Source: a virus. From it: DNA of 43,322 nucleotides. The translations under genes and the position numbers were made by a program. The notes beneath the pieces were generated by a model. That model made no database searches and was not told where the DNA came from. It saw only the letters and a program-made list of their open reading frames with translations. The stretch lies in the IMG/VR virus record IMGVR_UViG_3300025704_001651, positions 1 through 43,322 of that record. One strand, 5' to 3'. Shown here piece by piece: positions 8,445-16,427 of this stretch (position 1 is its first letter; each line of letters opens with the position of its first letter).

Positions 8445-9550
8445 TATTTAGACTCCATAGCAGTAATGACATACTTGCCAAACTTCTTATGGAACCTATC
8501 AAATGATTTCAACTTGCTAGGATCGAACGGAAGTTTGTAGTTTGTCAAGGCAATCTTGGCACCCATCACAACCAACTCTGTTTCGAAATTGTCCATCATG
8601 TAATTGAAGAACCTGTCCGCTTGTTCATTCCAAGTCTTGTCTTTCTTCTCGTGTGCCTGTTGTAGTTCATAACACAAAGAAACTGTTAGGGAGTACATTG
8701 CTGATATCTCCTTGCTCTTAAGGTCTCGGACCTTGCCGCTCAATATATCAGATGGGTTAGGTAACTGACCGCTAATTTTACGATGATTCATAAACTTAAC
8801 GGCCAGGCCTTCTCCTACGCAACCTGCTACGAGGTCAGTGAGCGTACTTTCTGGCAGGTCATCTGATAGAAGTTGGGATACGAAACTCCATGATCTAGGA
8901 GTTGCGAATGATCTAGAGCTACCTCTAGGGTCAAAGTCGTATAAATCTTGTTTGGCAAATGTGCAGTACCCTACGACATCTGCGTGTACGTGTTGGTTGG
9001 TTGCCCATTCCATCCAGTCTTCGAAGTCCACTCTTAATTCTACGTGGACAAATCTGTTTGCCAATGGAGCCGGCATTCTGTAAGTGACACCCTTGTCACT
9101 GTCCCTGTTACCTGCCGCCACGATCGAAACGCCTTCTGGTAGGTGATACTGTCCTACTCTTCTGTTTAAAATTAATTGATATGCCGCCGCCTGTACAGCC
9201 GGTGCCGCCGAGTTCAACTCGTCCAAGAACACTATTGCCTTAGACTTAGGATCAGTTGGCAGTTCTGCCGGACTCGCCCATACCATGTTGTTCTCTTTTG
9301 CATTGTAATAAGGAATACCCTTGATGTCTGTTGGCTCCCATAGTGGAAGTCTGATGTCAATGACTTCTCTGCCTTCTGCATCTGCTATCTGTTTTACAAT
9401 ATCGGACTTACCAATACCTGGTGCTCCCCACATCATTATGGGTCTCTGTAATTTGATACAATGTGTTAGTGCTGATTTCGCCTCGTTGGGTGAAACTGTT
9501 CTGTTTTGACTGCCTATTGCGGCCTCTTTGTTTTTGTTTGTTCTCGCCAT
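8444..9550 (-). CDS. MoxR-type AAA+ ATPase
   Basis: The protein has 368 residues. The ATG at 9550 is chosen because AGGAG lies 8 bases upstream; a GTG at 9559 is in frame but poorly placed. Walker A GAPGIGKS is at residues 42-49 and Walker B IVFLDELN at about 106-113. A sensor-1-like asparagine sits in IVAAGNRDSD, and an arginine-finger region in PLANRFVH. MoxR ATPases work as chaperones with VWA-domain partners, and such a partner is encoded two genes downstream. Pairs like this recur in marine T4-like phages; their function in infection is not known. A sigma70-like promoter lies just upstream. Confidence 0.88.
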   Translation of the reverse strand: MARTNKNKEAAIGSQNRTVSPNEAKSALTHCIKLQRPIMMWGAPGIGKSDIVKQIADAEGREVIDIRLPLWEPTDIKGIPYYNAKENNMVWASPAELPTDPKSKAIVFLDELNSAAPAVQAAAYQLILNRRVGQYHLPEGVSIVAAGNRDSDKGVTYRMPAPLANRFVHVELRVDFEDWMEWATNQHVHADVVGYCTFAKQDLYDFDPRGSSRSFATPRSWSFVSQLLSDDLPESTLTDLVAGCVGEGLAVKFMNHRKISGQLPNPSDILSGKVRDLKSKEISAMYSLTVSLCYELQQAHEKKDKTWNEQADRFFNYMMDNFETELVVMGAKIALTNYKLPFDPSKLKSFDRFHKKFGKYVITAMESK

Positions 9551-9584
9551 TTTGTACACTCCTGTTTAAAATGTTTATAGTATC

Positions 9585-9612
9585 ATTATAGCAGGAATGT
9601 GTTGTGCGTCAA
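9585..9612 (-). promoter_or_regulatory. Sigma70-like promoter for MoxR/VWA operon
   Basis: On the minus strand: TTGACG (9612-9607), 16-base spacer, TATAAT (9590-9585). The predicted start near 9578 gives a leader of about 28 bases carrying AGGAG before the ATG at 9550. It is a normal leadered promoter and contrasts with the leaderless-type promoters elsewhere in the window. Confidence 0.75.
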
Positions 9613-9642
9613 CCTGGTAAATTTGGCTAGAAAGTCGCTATT

Positions 9643-10038
9643 TTATTGGGTATTTTGATCGTCCATCTTGCTCATTGCACGGGCAAGTCCGTATTTTGTG
9701 ATATCTCCTGCGAAAAGCATCAGTTGTAGGGCCATTTTCTCCAGGGTCACTTTGATGTGCTTTTTGTCAACATAGTATGGACAGTCAACGAACTCATCCA
9801 ACCAGAGATATGTCTGGGGTGTGAATATCACCTTTGCAGGAAACTTGATGTCATAGGTCTTGATGTCCAAATTTTCCAACATCTCTAGTCCTGGTTTGGT
9901 CAAACGCAGTGATCTGGCCTGATAGCTCTCACGTACATTCTGCCACCATGCGTAGTAGTTGTTCTTTATAGTCTCGTCATGCACTGGTTGTTCCAGCAGT
10001 TCCATGAAGGTACGGGTGTATGCAGTCTTGCGATCCAT
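9643..10038 (-). CDS. Conserved marine phage protein, function unknown
   Basis: The 131-residue protein contains LRLTKPGLEMLENLDIKTYD, FTPQTYLWLDEFVDCPYY and LMLFAGDITKYGLARAM. This combination is familiar from conserved hypotheticals of marine podo- and myoviruses and is not tied to any known activity. It has no membrane segments. It sits just after the 10047-10352 gene with an 8-base gap, and just before the MoxR promoter. It looks intact. Confidence 0.7.
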   Translation of the reverse strand: MDRKTAYTRTFMELLEQPVHDETIKNNYYAWWQNVRESYQARSLRLTKPGLEMLENLDIKTYDIKFPAKVIFTPQTYLWLDEFVDCPYYVDKKHIKVTLEKMALQLMLFAGDITKYGLARAMSKMDDQNTQ

Positions 10039-10046
10039 ACAGTTAA

Positions 10047-10352
10047 TTATCTTGAGAATTTGTCGCCGGTTTTTAAAAGGTAAACACCAAACTTGTCCGT
10101 GTTGTGTTGTGTGTTCAGTTTCTTTGCTAGATTCTCTGCGTGACCCGGGTTGGAGAATGAAACCTTCTTGTATTTTGGTCCTGGATAGTTTGCAACCAAA
10201 CTGGATGACTTGAGGTTGATAGGTTTATCATCGTAGAACACCGCCCAGATGCCCTCGGCCGCTAAGACCTCGTCCATTTTGAAGGTACTTTTATTGCTGT
10301 GTTGCAACAGCACTATTGGTTTTGGTCTACTCATAAATGTAACTCTATACAT
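10047..10352 (-). CDS. Small hypothetical protein
   Basis: Up to 101 residues. Two starts are possible: ATG 10352 or ATG 10334 (MSRPKPIVLLQ). The second looks more natural for the protein but has only a weak Shine-Dalgarno (TAGAG). The sequence includes GIWAVFYDDKPINL and a basic C terminus. No family is recognised. A TATAAT-like sequence lies upstream, without a convincing -35 partner. Confidence 0.6.
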   Translation of the reverse strand: MYRVTFMSRPKPIVLLQHSNKSTFKMDEVLAAEGIWAVFYDDKPINLKSSSLVANYPGPKYKKVSFSNPGHAENLAKKLNTQHNTDKFGVYLLKTGDKFSR

Positions 10353-10370
10353 CTATATTTACCAAAAAAA

Positions 10371-11168
10371 TTATAGTATTATTTTGTTAAAACGAAGGTG
10401 CCTAATGTCAATATTTGTATCAGTGTATGCCAACAACGGCGCACAACATTCATCTCTTTCTGTCCAATCGTCCATATTGTACCTTTTCAACCATTGAGAT
10501 TTGAATTGGTTGAAATATTGGTTGAATTGGTTAGGGAAAGGTATAGGCTTCTCGATATCAGAAAATGCTACAAAAAATTTGGCTCTAAATGTAATGTGTG
10601 GTTTACACAATTCATTAAATCGCTTTTGATCACTGGGTTCTTTGTTGAGCCAATAGGTGTAAGGTGTTTTGGCCAGTTCTGCCCATGGGAGATATAGATT
10701 ATTTTTTTTTATGAAGTTTTCATAAAACGGGTGGCAATTCATGTCTTGGGTCAACAGTCCTTCTTTGACCCCCCATCCTACATTCAGTTTGCTCCTGGGT
10801 TTCCCGTTACCTCTTTCCGCGTCGTGTATGGCATGGTGGAATCTGTACATGATACCATTATCTTGTTTGCCCGCTAGCCTATCGTGATTGTCTTCGAAAA
10901 TTTTGTGTAACATATTGTATGTGAGCTGATCGAGATTTTGCAAAGGCATCTTAATTAATCCAGCAAAATCACAAAATTCCTCGTAGATCAGTTCGAGGTT
11001 AGAAACATCTTCTAAATCTGATTCTATTGGATCTATCTGTATTTTACTAAGGTGTTTGATTTTTGAAAACCATTTTACTGCCAATTCGGTGTCGTGCAGT
11101 GTATAATCGATGTCTACGGCCCTATTACTTTTATCAGTGAAGATAATTTTGAATGCTTTATGTGCCAT
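10371..11168 (-). CDS. Conserved phage protein, function unknown
   Basis: The 265-residue protein has an N-terminal stretch FKIIFTDKSNRAVDIDYTLH that looks like paired beta strands. A helical middle follows, then a conserved-looking segment KLNVGWGVKEGLLTQDMNCH and KTPYTYWLNKEP. I know it only as a marine T4-like hypothetical. It starts the minus-strand block and faces the divergent SGNH-like gene across a 136-base gap. No catalytic motif is visible. Confidence 0.65.
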   Translation of the reverse strand: MAHKAFKIIFTDKSNRAVDIDYTLHDTELAVKWFSKIKHLSKIQIDPIESDLEDVSNLELIYEEFCDFAGLIKMPLQNLDQLTYNMLHKIFEDNHDRLAGKQDNGIMYRFHHAIHDAERGNGKPRSKLNVGWGVKEGLLTQDMNCHPFYENFIKKNNLYLPWAELAKTPYTYWLNKEPSDQKRFNELCKPHITFRAKFFVAFSDIEKPIPFPNQFNQYFNQFKSQWLKRYNMDDWTERDECCAPLLAYTDTNIDIRHLRFNKIIL

Positions 11169-11304
11169 CCTTGAATTTAACTCCGTGCATCTATATGTTA
11201 ATGGCTTCTATTATATTTTTTTGTACTGCGGCCATGCTTCTATTTAAGGAGTGTTTTACGCACTGTAATTTTTTATCAGGTGGCATCTAACTGTAAATAG
11301 GCTT
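11169..11304. other. Divergent intergenic region
   Basis: This 136-base, AT-rich gap between two divergently read genes (minus-strand gene starting at 11168, plus-strand gene starting at 11305) should hold promoters for both. On the minus strand there is a TATAAT, but no good -35 at 16-18 bases. On the plus strand, GTAAATAGGCTT precedes the ATG without a recognisable -35. No coding frame or strong hairpin is seen. Confidence 0.4.
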
Positions 11305-12087
11305 ATGTTTTCAAAACGTTACGATTTAATCATTGTTACCGGTTGCAGTCTGTCATCGGGCATGGAGATGATTGATCATCTATTGCCCAAATTTAACACT
11401 GCCAAAGAGCGAGGACACAGTATTACTAGATGGTACAAAAACAATTTTGACACCACAGGCAAAGACAACTTGCATGTGTTGAACGCAAGTCGTAAAGAAT
11501 GGCAACATAAAGAGAAGCAGGAAGGCAGTTGGCCAGCACAACTACGACAGCAAACTGGTATTCCAGTGGTCAATTTAGCAGAAATAGGTTCATCGTTGCC
11601 AAGGATCTTATTAGATTATTCACAACACTTGAAAAACAACAGTTACAAATTAGCAAAGAAGATCTTAGTGATACATCAACTGCCTGAGTCGGGCAGGCAG
11701 TACATGAGGTTTAGTAAATTGCATGGCCGAGTCAACGTGTTGCCGCAAGAACTTGATGATAATTTTGGTTTTGATATCCAAGAGTCACGTGCAGAAATTG
11801 AGCGAGTTAAAAAAAAATTCAAACATTTTATTACTCGAGATGGATTTATAAAAAATCAATATTCTAGGATATTAAAAAGGATACAAAGTGTTTCCTATGG
11901 GCACAACATAGATGACCTGTACATCTTTCAAACAGGTAATGATGTACCCGAAGAGTTCAATGGCAAAATTGTGATGAATGATTTCAGTGTATTTTGGTCT
12001 GGCCACAAACGAGGCATATGCGGACACCCTGTGGATCCCGCTTACAACAGAAAAATGTGTGAGTTTATTATTCCTTATCTGTCTTAG
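11305..12087 (+). CDS. SGNH/GDSL-like hydrolase-fold protein
   Basis: The 260-residue protein is the only plus-strand gene between 4.9 kb and the right end. It has a block I-like VTGCSLSSG at residues 11-19 with the candidate nucleophile serine, and SWPAQLRQQTG and VNLAEIGSSL typical of the SGNH first half. Near the C terminus, GICGHPVDPAYNRKM carries a candidate catalytic histidine. The SGNH family includes esterases and carbohydrate deacetylases. A second, distant SGNH-like gene occurs at 38946-39614. Its 3' end overlaps the convergent 12068-12331 gene by 20 bases. The substrate is unknown; modification of host or virion glycans is plausible. Confidence 0.6.
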   Translation: MFSKRYDLIIVTGCSLSSGMEMIDHLLPKFNTAKERGHSITRWYKNNFDTTGKDNLHVLNASRKEWQHKEKQEGSWPAQLRQQTGIPVVNLAEIGSSLPRILLDYSQHLKNNSYKLAKKILVIHQLPESGRQYMRFSKLHGRVNVLPQELDDNFGFDIQESRAEIERVKKKFKHFITRDGFIKNQYSRILKRIQSVSYGHNIDDLYIFQTGNDVPEEFNGKIVMNDFSVFWSGHKRGICGHPVDPAYNRKMCEFIIPYLS

Positions 12088-12331
12088 AAAAGTTGCCACC
12101 ATCCATTTCTATATCTACAGTCTGGGCCTCCCTGGCCGTTTTCAAGGCCTCGATTATCTCTTCCTGTATGGTAACCATTCTAGTCATTACTTGTGTGAGA
12201 CTGTCTGCCAGTTGGTCTGCTTCTTTGGCAGGAATAATAATTTGTCTTTCACCTTTTTGTCTCAGTGTCCTTATTCTTCCTATAAGATCCTCTATGGGTC
12301 TGGTCTGTATTTTAGAACTCTTTGATTGCAT
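12068..12331 (-). CDS. Small helical protein, function unknown
   Basis: The protein has 87 residues, is charged, and is probably helical throughout (RQIIIPAKEADQLADSLTQV, then EEIIEALKTAREAQ). This suggests a short coiled coil or helical bundle. It starts within the end of the 12312-12803 gene and ends convergently inside the SGNH-like gene. No known domain is recognised. Confidence 0.62.
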   Translation of the reverse strand: MQSKSSKIQTRPIEDLIGRIRTLRQKGERQIIIPAKEADQLADSLTQVMTRMVTIQEEIIEALKTAREAQTVDIEMDGGNFSKTDKE

Positions 12332-12803
12332 TGTTTAACCTCTGTTGCATTTCTAGTTTTGTTTTCATCGGTCCTTTGTATTGGTACCTCGAAAGCGTTA
12401 TCATTTTAGGACAATATGCCTTTCTCCAACCTTTCTCAAAACATATTATATAATATCCTGCACAAAATTGGCTCTTGCTTTTTGGAGTCTTGGTGTACAC
12501 AGGCAGTTGATTCTGCACATCAAACATTGGATTGTAAGGGTGTTGTGAACATGGATAACCATGTACATCAAAGTTGTCCTTCTGTATTTCTTCTTCCGGT
12601 TTAGTAATATTTGATTCATCAAATATGCCAAACCCAAACTTGGTGAACAGACTTTCCTGCGTGTGAAACACCTGCCTCTTGTCCTGTTTACTTAGGAAGA
12701 TCCATCCATTATGCTCTTGTTTCTGTAGTGTGCCCAACTTCTGGCCGTTTTCTTCAACGATCCAGAATTTGTCTTTGACTAAGGTCTTTGCTCTAACTGG
12801 CAT
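12312..12803 (-). CDS. Conserved marine T4-like phage protein
   Basis: The 163-residue protein begins MPVRAKTLVKDKFWIVEENG and later has KSKSQFCAGYYIICFEKGWR, then CPKMITLSRYQYKGP. This highly recognisable pattern recurs in marine T4-like phages as an uncharacterised protein. The first 60 residues look like a small beta barrel. Four cysteines (in YPCSQ, QFCAG, IICFE and AYCPK) could form a metal site, but I cannot assign one. It overlaps its neighbours by 11 and 20 bases. Confidence 0.72.
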   Translation of the reverse strand: MPVRAKTLVKDKFWIVEENGQKLGTLQKQEHNGWIFLSKQDKRQVFHTQESLFTKFGFGIFDESNITKPEEEIQKDNFDVHGYPCSQHPYNPMFDVQNQLPVYTKTPKSKSQFCAGYYIICFEKGWRKAYCPKMITLSRYQYKGPMKTKLEMQQRLNNAIKEF

Positions 12804-13944
12804 TTTTTATCTCCTCTTGCGATTCATAGTTATTTTTGTATTTGCCTATGTTATTCATCATCAGTTTGCTGTTGTGAAAAAATTTCTCAGTAGAATCCTT
12901 TACATGTGTTACTAGTTCATCTAATGTTTTCTCATTAATTTTCTTGACTGTGTTGAATAATTGTTTCATTCTTTGGTTTGGGTCCTTAATGTTATCATAT
13001 GATTCATCTATGAAGTTGTTAAATGTTTTAAAACCTTTTTCTTTTAATGTCCTGAGACTTCCGTAGGCCCCGATTATAACGAATGGCCTGTTGGAAAGCA
13101 GGGCACTCACTGTCTTTTCGCTGAAATTTGGGTGTGGGTGATTGAAAACGGTTTCACTTACCACATACACGGCTCCTAGTCTACAGAAACTGTGATTGGC
13201 TCGGCCATAATTTTGATCTATCGCAGGATGTCCGTGATCAGTGACAGGAATCTCTGCCCATAGGTCCAGCAAATCTTTACTGTAATGCCAATCATCCCTT
13301 TGATTCACAGGTACACAAGCCTTGGATCCAAATAGGATTTCATGGCTTTCGTTGTGAATGGTATCCCCTGCTTCGGTTGATCCAGTGTTTATTGCCACAC
13401 AGTTGCCAGCAGTCAGATCTTCTTTGATCAGGAACTTGGAAAAAAGTTGTCGATGCATCCGGTGTGTGAAATTCATGTGTATAAACTTGTACTGGATGTC
13501 ACCTAAGTTGCTGTTCCCAAAGTCATCTTTGTTTTGTAGTTCCAAGATATCATCGTTGGCAAAAGGTAGGTCAACATTGTATTTTATAAAATTCCAACCA
13601 TAGTAATTTTGATTCAGCACATTCAATTCATTCTGGTACTCGTTGCCAAAGCATGGCACGAAGAAATCTGTATCAAAAATTTGTGTTTGTTTCAATAATT
13701 CTGCTAGTTTATTCCATTGAGTGCTTATAGAGGATCCTTCATCATACCACTGTGGTTCGCTCATTGACAGGAATATGCATTTCTTTTTTTGTGCGTTATG
13801 CTTCTGCTTAATTGACTCTAACTCGTCCATGGACATCACTTCCAAACTCAGTAGAAATATTTGATCGTAGTATTTGGCATGGTTAGATTTAATGAAATCA
13901 CTGAATACCAATTTATCATAAATGTTGTGTTTGTACTCGTACAT
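12793..13944 (-). CDS. Glycosyltransferase-like protein, tandem paralogue B
   Basis: The 383-residue protein is clearly related along its whole length to the adjacent 13951-15084 gene. Shared blocks are EPQWYDEGSS, YYGWNFIKYNV, HMNFTHRMHRQLFSKFLI, VSETVFNHPHPNFSEKTVSALLSNRPF and GSLRTLKEKGFKTF. The last two resemble the nucleotide-sugar-binding end of fucosyltransferase-like and other GT-B families, in which FsEKt and GsPG-like loops bind the donor. I infer a glycosyltransferase-like fold, but no catalytic residue can be named. AGGA precedes the ATG and the gap from the paralogue is 6 bases. Confidence 0.55.
   Translation of the reverse strand: MYEYKHNIYDKLVFSDFIKSNHAKYYDQIFLLSLEVMSMDELESIKQKHNAQKKKCIFLSMSEPQWYDEGSSISTQWNKLAELLKQTQIFDTDFFVPCFGNEYQNELNVLNQNYYGWNFIKYNVDLPFANDDILELQNKDDFGNSNLGDIQYKFIHMNFTHRMHRQLFSKFLIKEDLTAGNCVAINTGSTEAGDTIHNESHEILFGSKACVPVNQRDDWHYSKDLLDLWAEIPVTDHGHPAIDQNYGRANHSFCRLGAVYVVSETVFNHPHPNFSEKTVSALLSNRPFVIIGAYGSLRTLKEKGFKTFNNFIDESYDNIKDPNQRMKQLFNTVKKINEKTLDELVTHVKDSTEKFFHNSKLMMNNIGKYKNNYESQEEIKNAS
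13425..13481. repeat. 57-nt exact direct repeat, copy 1
   Basis: This block is base-for-base identical to 14574-14630, in the same reading frame and the same orientation. It encodes the HMNFTHRMHRQLFSKFLI region of paralogue B. Flanking nucleotides diverge sharply, so the identity stands out. Confidence 0.9.
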
Positions 13945-13950
13945 GCTGTC

Positions 13951-15084
13951 CTATATCTGTTTACGGTTTGACGAAACATCTGATGTTGCATTGACTTTTT
14001 TTGTGTACCTACTGATAGATGCCATCATCAAATTTCTGTTGTGGGATAGTTTATCTTGGCATTTTAAAACATTTTCCTTGATTTCGTCTAACGATCTGGC
14101 GTTTATGTCTTTGACCAATTCAAATATTGATTCCATCCTGGAAGAGGGATCTATGATGTTATCGTATGATTCGTCAAACATGTCATTGAACGTCTTGTAA
14201 CCCTTCTGCTTGAGAGCTCGGAGACTGCCATGTTCTCCTATGATGATGAACGGCCTGTTCGACAACAGGGCACTCACAGTCTTCTCACTGAAGTATGGGC
14301 TGGGATGGTTGAACATTGTCTCGCTCACAATGTAAACACCGGCTTTTTTTAAAAAGCCATAGTGACACAAGTAAAAATGGTTATCAATTGATGTATTACT
14401 GACCTTTTTTAAAGGCGTGTCTCGCCATAAATTTTTTAAGTTCTTGTTAAGGTGCCAATCATCGTTCTGATCTACAGATATGCATCTAGGTCTAGAGGAA
14501 TTAGTCGTTTTGCTAGTTCGTGCCCTATCTTCTAAGTTGATCGCCACGCAGTTGGTGTCGATTAGATTTTCTCTGATCAGGAACTTGGAAAAAAGTTGTC
14601 GATGCATCCGGTGTGTGAAATTCATGTGTAGAAACTTGTATTGCACTTTATCTACATGTATATCTTGCTCAACATTTGAGTTTGTAATTGATGTAAAATC
14701 ATTGTGGCACCATGGAAAGGCAACATTGTACGGCATGAAGTTCCAACCAAAATAGTTTTTGTTCATTATTTTGAAATCCTGTTGGTGATCACTTCCAAAA
14801 AATGGAACATAGAAGTCGGCGTTGTATATGCCAATTTTCCTGCATAGGCCCATGAACACTTTAAACTGTTGGCTGACTGAGTCACCCTCGTCGTACCAAT
14901 GGGGTTCGTCGATGTGTATTAATATACACTTGAGTTTATCACCAGATTTCTTTTTTATTTCCTCTAAGTCCTGTTCTGAAAAATCTTCGAATAGTATTTG
15001 ATGCACCATGTCATAGCAATTAGCCTGAGGTGACCGCAGGAAGTCTTTGTAAATTAAATCAAAATAAATTCCAAGGTCATGCAT
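13951..15084 (-). CDS. Glycosyltransferase-like protein, tandem paralogue A
   Basis: This 377-residue protein is transcribed immediately before its paralogue. Block order is the same: EPHWYDEGDS, YFGWNFMPYNV, HMNFTHRMHRQLFSKFLI, VSETMFNHPSPYFSEKTV, LLSNRPFIIIGEHGSLR and YKTFNDMFDESYDNI. The middle section (about 180-230) has diverged most and could set acceptor specificity. It overlaps the exonuclease gene by 8 bases. Two adjacent copies suggest gene duplication followed by specialisation, perhaps on different glycans. Assignment to a glycosyltransferase-like fold is from the C-terminal half only. Confidence 0.55.
   Translation of the reverse strand: MHDLGIYFDLIYKDFLRSPQANCYDMVHQILFEDFSEQDLEEIKKKSGDKLKCILIHIDEPHWYDEGDSVSQQFKVFMGLCRKIGIYNADFYVPFFGSDHQQDFKIMNKNYFGWNFMPYNVAFPWCHNDFTSITNSNVEQDIHVDKVQYKFLHMNFTHRMHRQLFSKFLIRENLIDTNCVAINLEDRARTSKTTNSSRPRCISVDQNDDWHLNKNLKNLWRDTPLKKVSNTSIDNHFYLCHYGFLKKAGVYIVSETMFNHPSPYFSEKTVSALLSNRPFIIIGEHGSLRALKQKGYKTFNDMFDESYDNIIDPSSRMESIFELVKDINARSLDEIKENVLKCQDKLSHNRNLMMASISRYTKKVNATSDVSSNRKQI
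14574..14630. repeat. 57-nt exact direct repeat, copy 2
   Basis: Second copy of the identical block at 13425-13481, lying in paralogue A at the equivalent position. Nineteen codons carry no synonymous difference. Confidence 0.9.
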
Positions 15085-16066
15085 TTTCTAGTCTCGCATT
15101 GAAAGGCTCAACGTAAAGTTGTGCCTGCTCACTGATCCTATTCAAATCGTACTTGCCACAGAACCTCATGAATCTGATTCCAACTTGATCAATGCTTTTG
15201 TTCTCTGTCTTGGCCTGTGCGATTGTTTGATCAAGTTCTTCCACTATGGCCTCTGGCTGTGCGTGTAGATCTACCAGTGATCTGTTTCTCTCATAGTCTT
15301 CCATTACTCTGTGCTCGTTGCCATCATGGTCCACCCATTTGCTCAACATCAGGTTGTTCCATGTGTATCCTTTCTCTTTACGATCTGCGAATGCTTCTTG
15401 TAGTCCTATCTTGTTCTTTGTGCCCTTTGTACGCACACCAGGGTAAGCACTGAATATGTTATCGCTTGGGTCACCTCTCATGGCCTTCTCAAACACAAGC
15501 CATTCCGTGTCAGGTGCAGGCTTGGGTGCTTTTAATTTTTTATCTATAACAGGATTGCCCTTGCTATCAAACCAACCCTCGTGTGTCATTGTTGTTTCAT
15601 TGACCCCATTGTATTGCTTTACTTTAGGTGTAATCAATTGATTCAGATCCTTGTCCGTGCTGATGATAACATGGTTTTGTTCAGGATGTTTGTCTATCCA
15701 ACGTGCGATGAGATCATCTGCTTCTGTTCTGCCATTTCTTAGAACTGTTGCATTTGTTTTCGTCTTTACAAAGTCAACAAAGTCATCATACACTTCCCAG
15801 AACACTTCATTCTCTTCCTTTTCTTTCTCGGTCATGGCATCTGCCATCTCTTTACGATTACGTTTGTATGGAGCATACATATCTTTCCTGAATGATCTAC
15901 CCTCTAGGCAAAATACAACATGTGTGCCGCCAAAGTCTTGCCAGGCTTTTTTAATTGAATTCATCATGATGTGAATGGCCATGCCCACCTTCTCGGAGGT
16001 GTCGCCTCTGATTACGTGTCTAGCTCTAAAGAATGTGTTTGCTGTGTCTACTAGGATGTGTGTCAT
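15077..16066 (-). CDS. rnh: T4 RNase H-type 5'-3' exonuclease (FEN family)
   Basis: The protein has 329 residues. The PIN/FEN-type start HILVDTANTFFRARH supplies the first metal-binding aspartate. EADDLI (about 115-120) and STDKDLNQL (136-144) carry the acidic cluster, and RGDPSDNIFSAYPGVRTKG (196-214) is the helix-3-turn-helix DNA-binding segment. In T4, RNase H removes RNA primers from Okazaki fragments behind gp43. Length matches T4 RNase H and related phage exonucleases. It starts with a TAATG overlap to the 16066-16392 gene, so both are expressed from the promoter at 16399-16427. Confidence 0.88.
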   Translation of the reverse strand: MTHILVDTANTFFRARHVIRGDTSEKVGMAIHIMMNSIKKAWQDFGGTHVVFCLEGRSFRKDMYAPYKRNRKEMADAMTEKEKEENEVFWEVYDDFVDFVKTKTNATVLRNGRTEADDLIARWIDKHPEQNHVIISTDKDLNQLITPKVKQYNGVNETTMTHEGWFDSKGNPVIDKKLKAPKPAPDTEWLVFEKAMRGDPSDNIFSAYPGVRTKGTKNKIGLQEAFADRKEKGYTWNNLMLSKWVDHDGNEHRVMEDYERNRSLVDLHAQPEAIVEELDQTIAQAKTENKSIDQVGIRFMRFCGKYDLNRISEQAQLYVEPFNARLENA

Positions 16067-16392
16067 TACGACACCTCAGTTTTTCCGTCATCTCTTCTAG
16101 TCATCTTTACATAGCCCGAAGCATTAACGTCTAAGCCTTGCTCGTTGCCAATAGTCTGACATAGTGTTTGGAACCACTTGTCGACAATCTCTTCTTCGCT
16201 CTCGCCTTGATATCCAGATTGTTTCAACATATTTACAAACTCAGGATTCCAGTCTAGCTCAAAGAAACCATTCCTAGGATTCTCAGGATTAACATTTAGA
16301 TTAAGAACTTTTACAATTGGCTCTTCACTTTTCTTAGAACCTTTTTTTAGTTTTTTCTTAATAGTTGTCTTTGCTGTTTTCTTTACCTTCAT
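16066..16392 (-). CDS. Small conserved phage protein with basic N terminus
   Basis: The 108-residue protein starts with a Lys/Thr-rich basic region (residues 1-24), followed by an acidic-to-neutral globular part. That part includes FFELDWNPEFVNMLKQSGY and EEEIVDKWFQTLC. I know the pattern as a marine T4-like hypothetical. The ATG lies exactly 6 bases after a -10 box, with no Shine-Dalgarno between them, so its mRNA is predicted to be leaderless. Its stop overlaps the exonuclease start (TAATG); a replication-linked role is possible by position only. Confidence 0.72.
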   Translation of the reverse strand: MKVKKTAKTTIKKKLKKGSKKSEEPIVKVLNLNVNPENPRNGFFELDWNPEFVNMLKQSGYQGESEEEIVDKWFQTLCQTIGNEQGLDVNASGYVKMTRRDDGKTEVS

Positions 16393-16398
16393 ATGTAT

Positions 16399-16427
16399 AT
16401 TTTACTTTATTTTTCCAGATTAGTCAA
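16399..16427 (-). promoter_or_regulatory. Sigma70-like promoter, leaderless type
   Basis: On the minus strand: TTGACT (16427-16422), 17-base spacer, TAAAAT (16404-16399), then 6 bases and the ATG at 16392. The predicted +1 is the A of the start codon. The promoter overlaps the last codons of the upstream methyltransferase gene. Confidence 0.7.

Noticed and set aside
10353-10400. TATAAT before the 10047-10352 gene as a promoter
   Set aside because: No -35-like sequence lies at 16-18 bases; the region is simply AT-rich.
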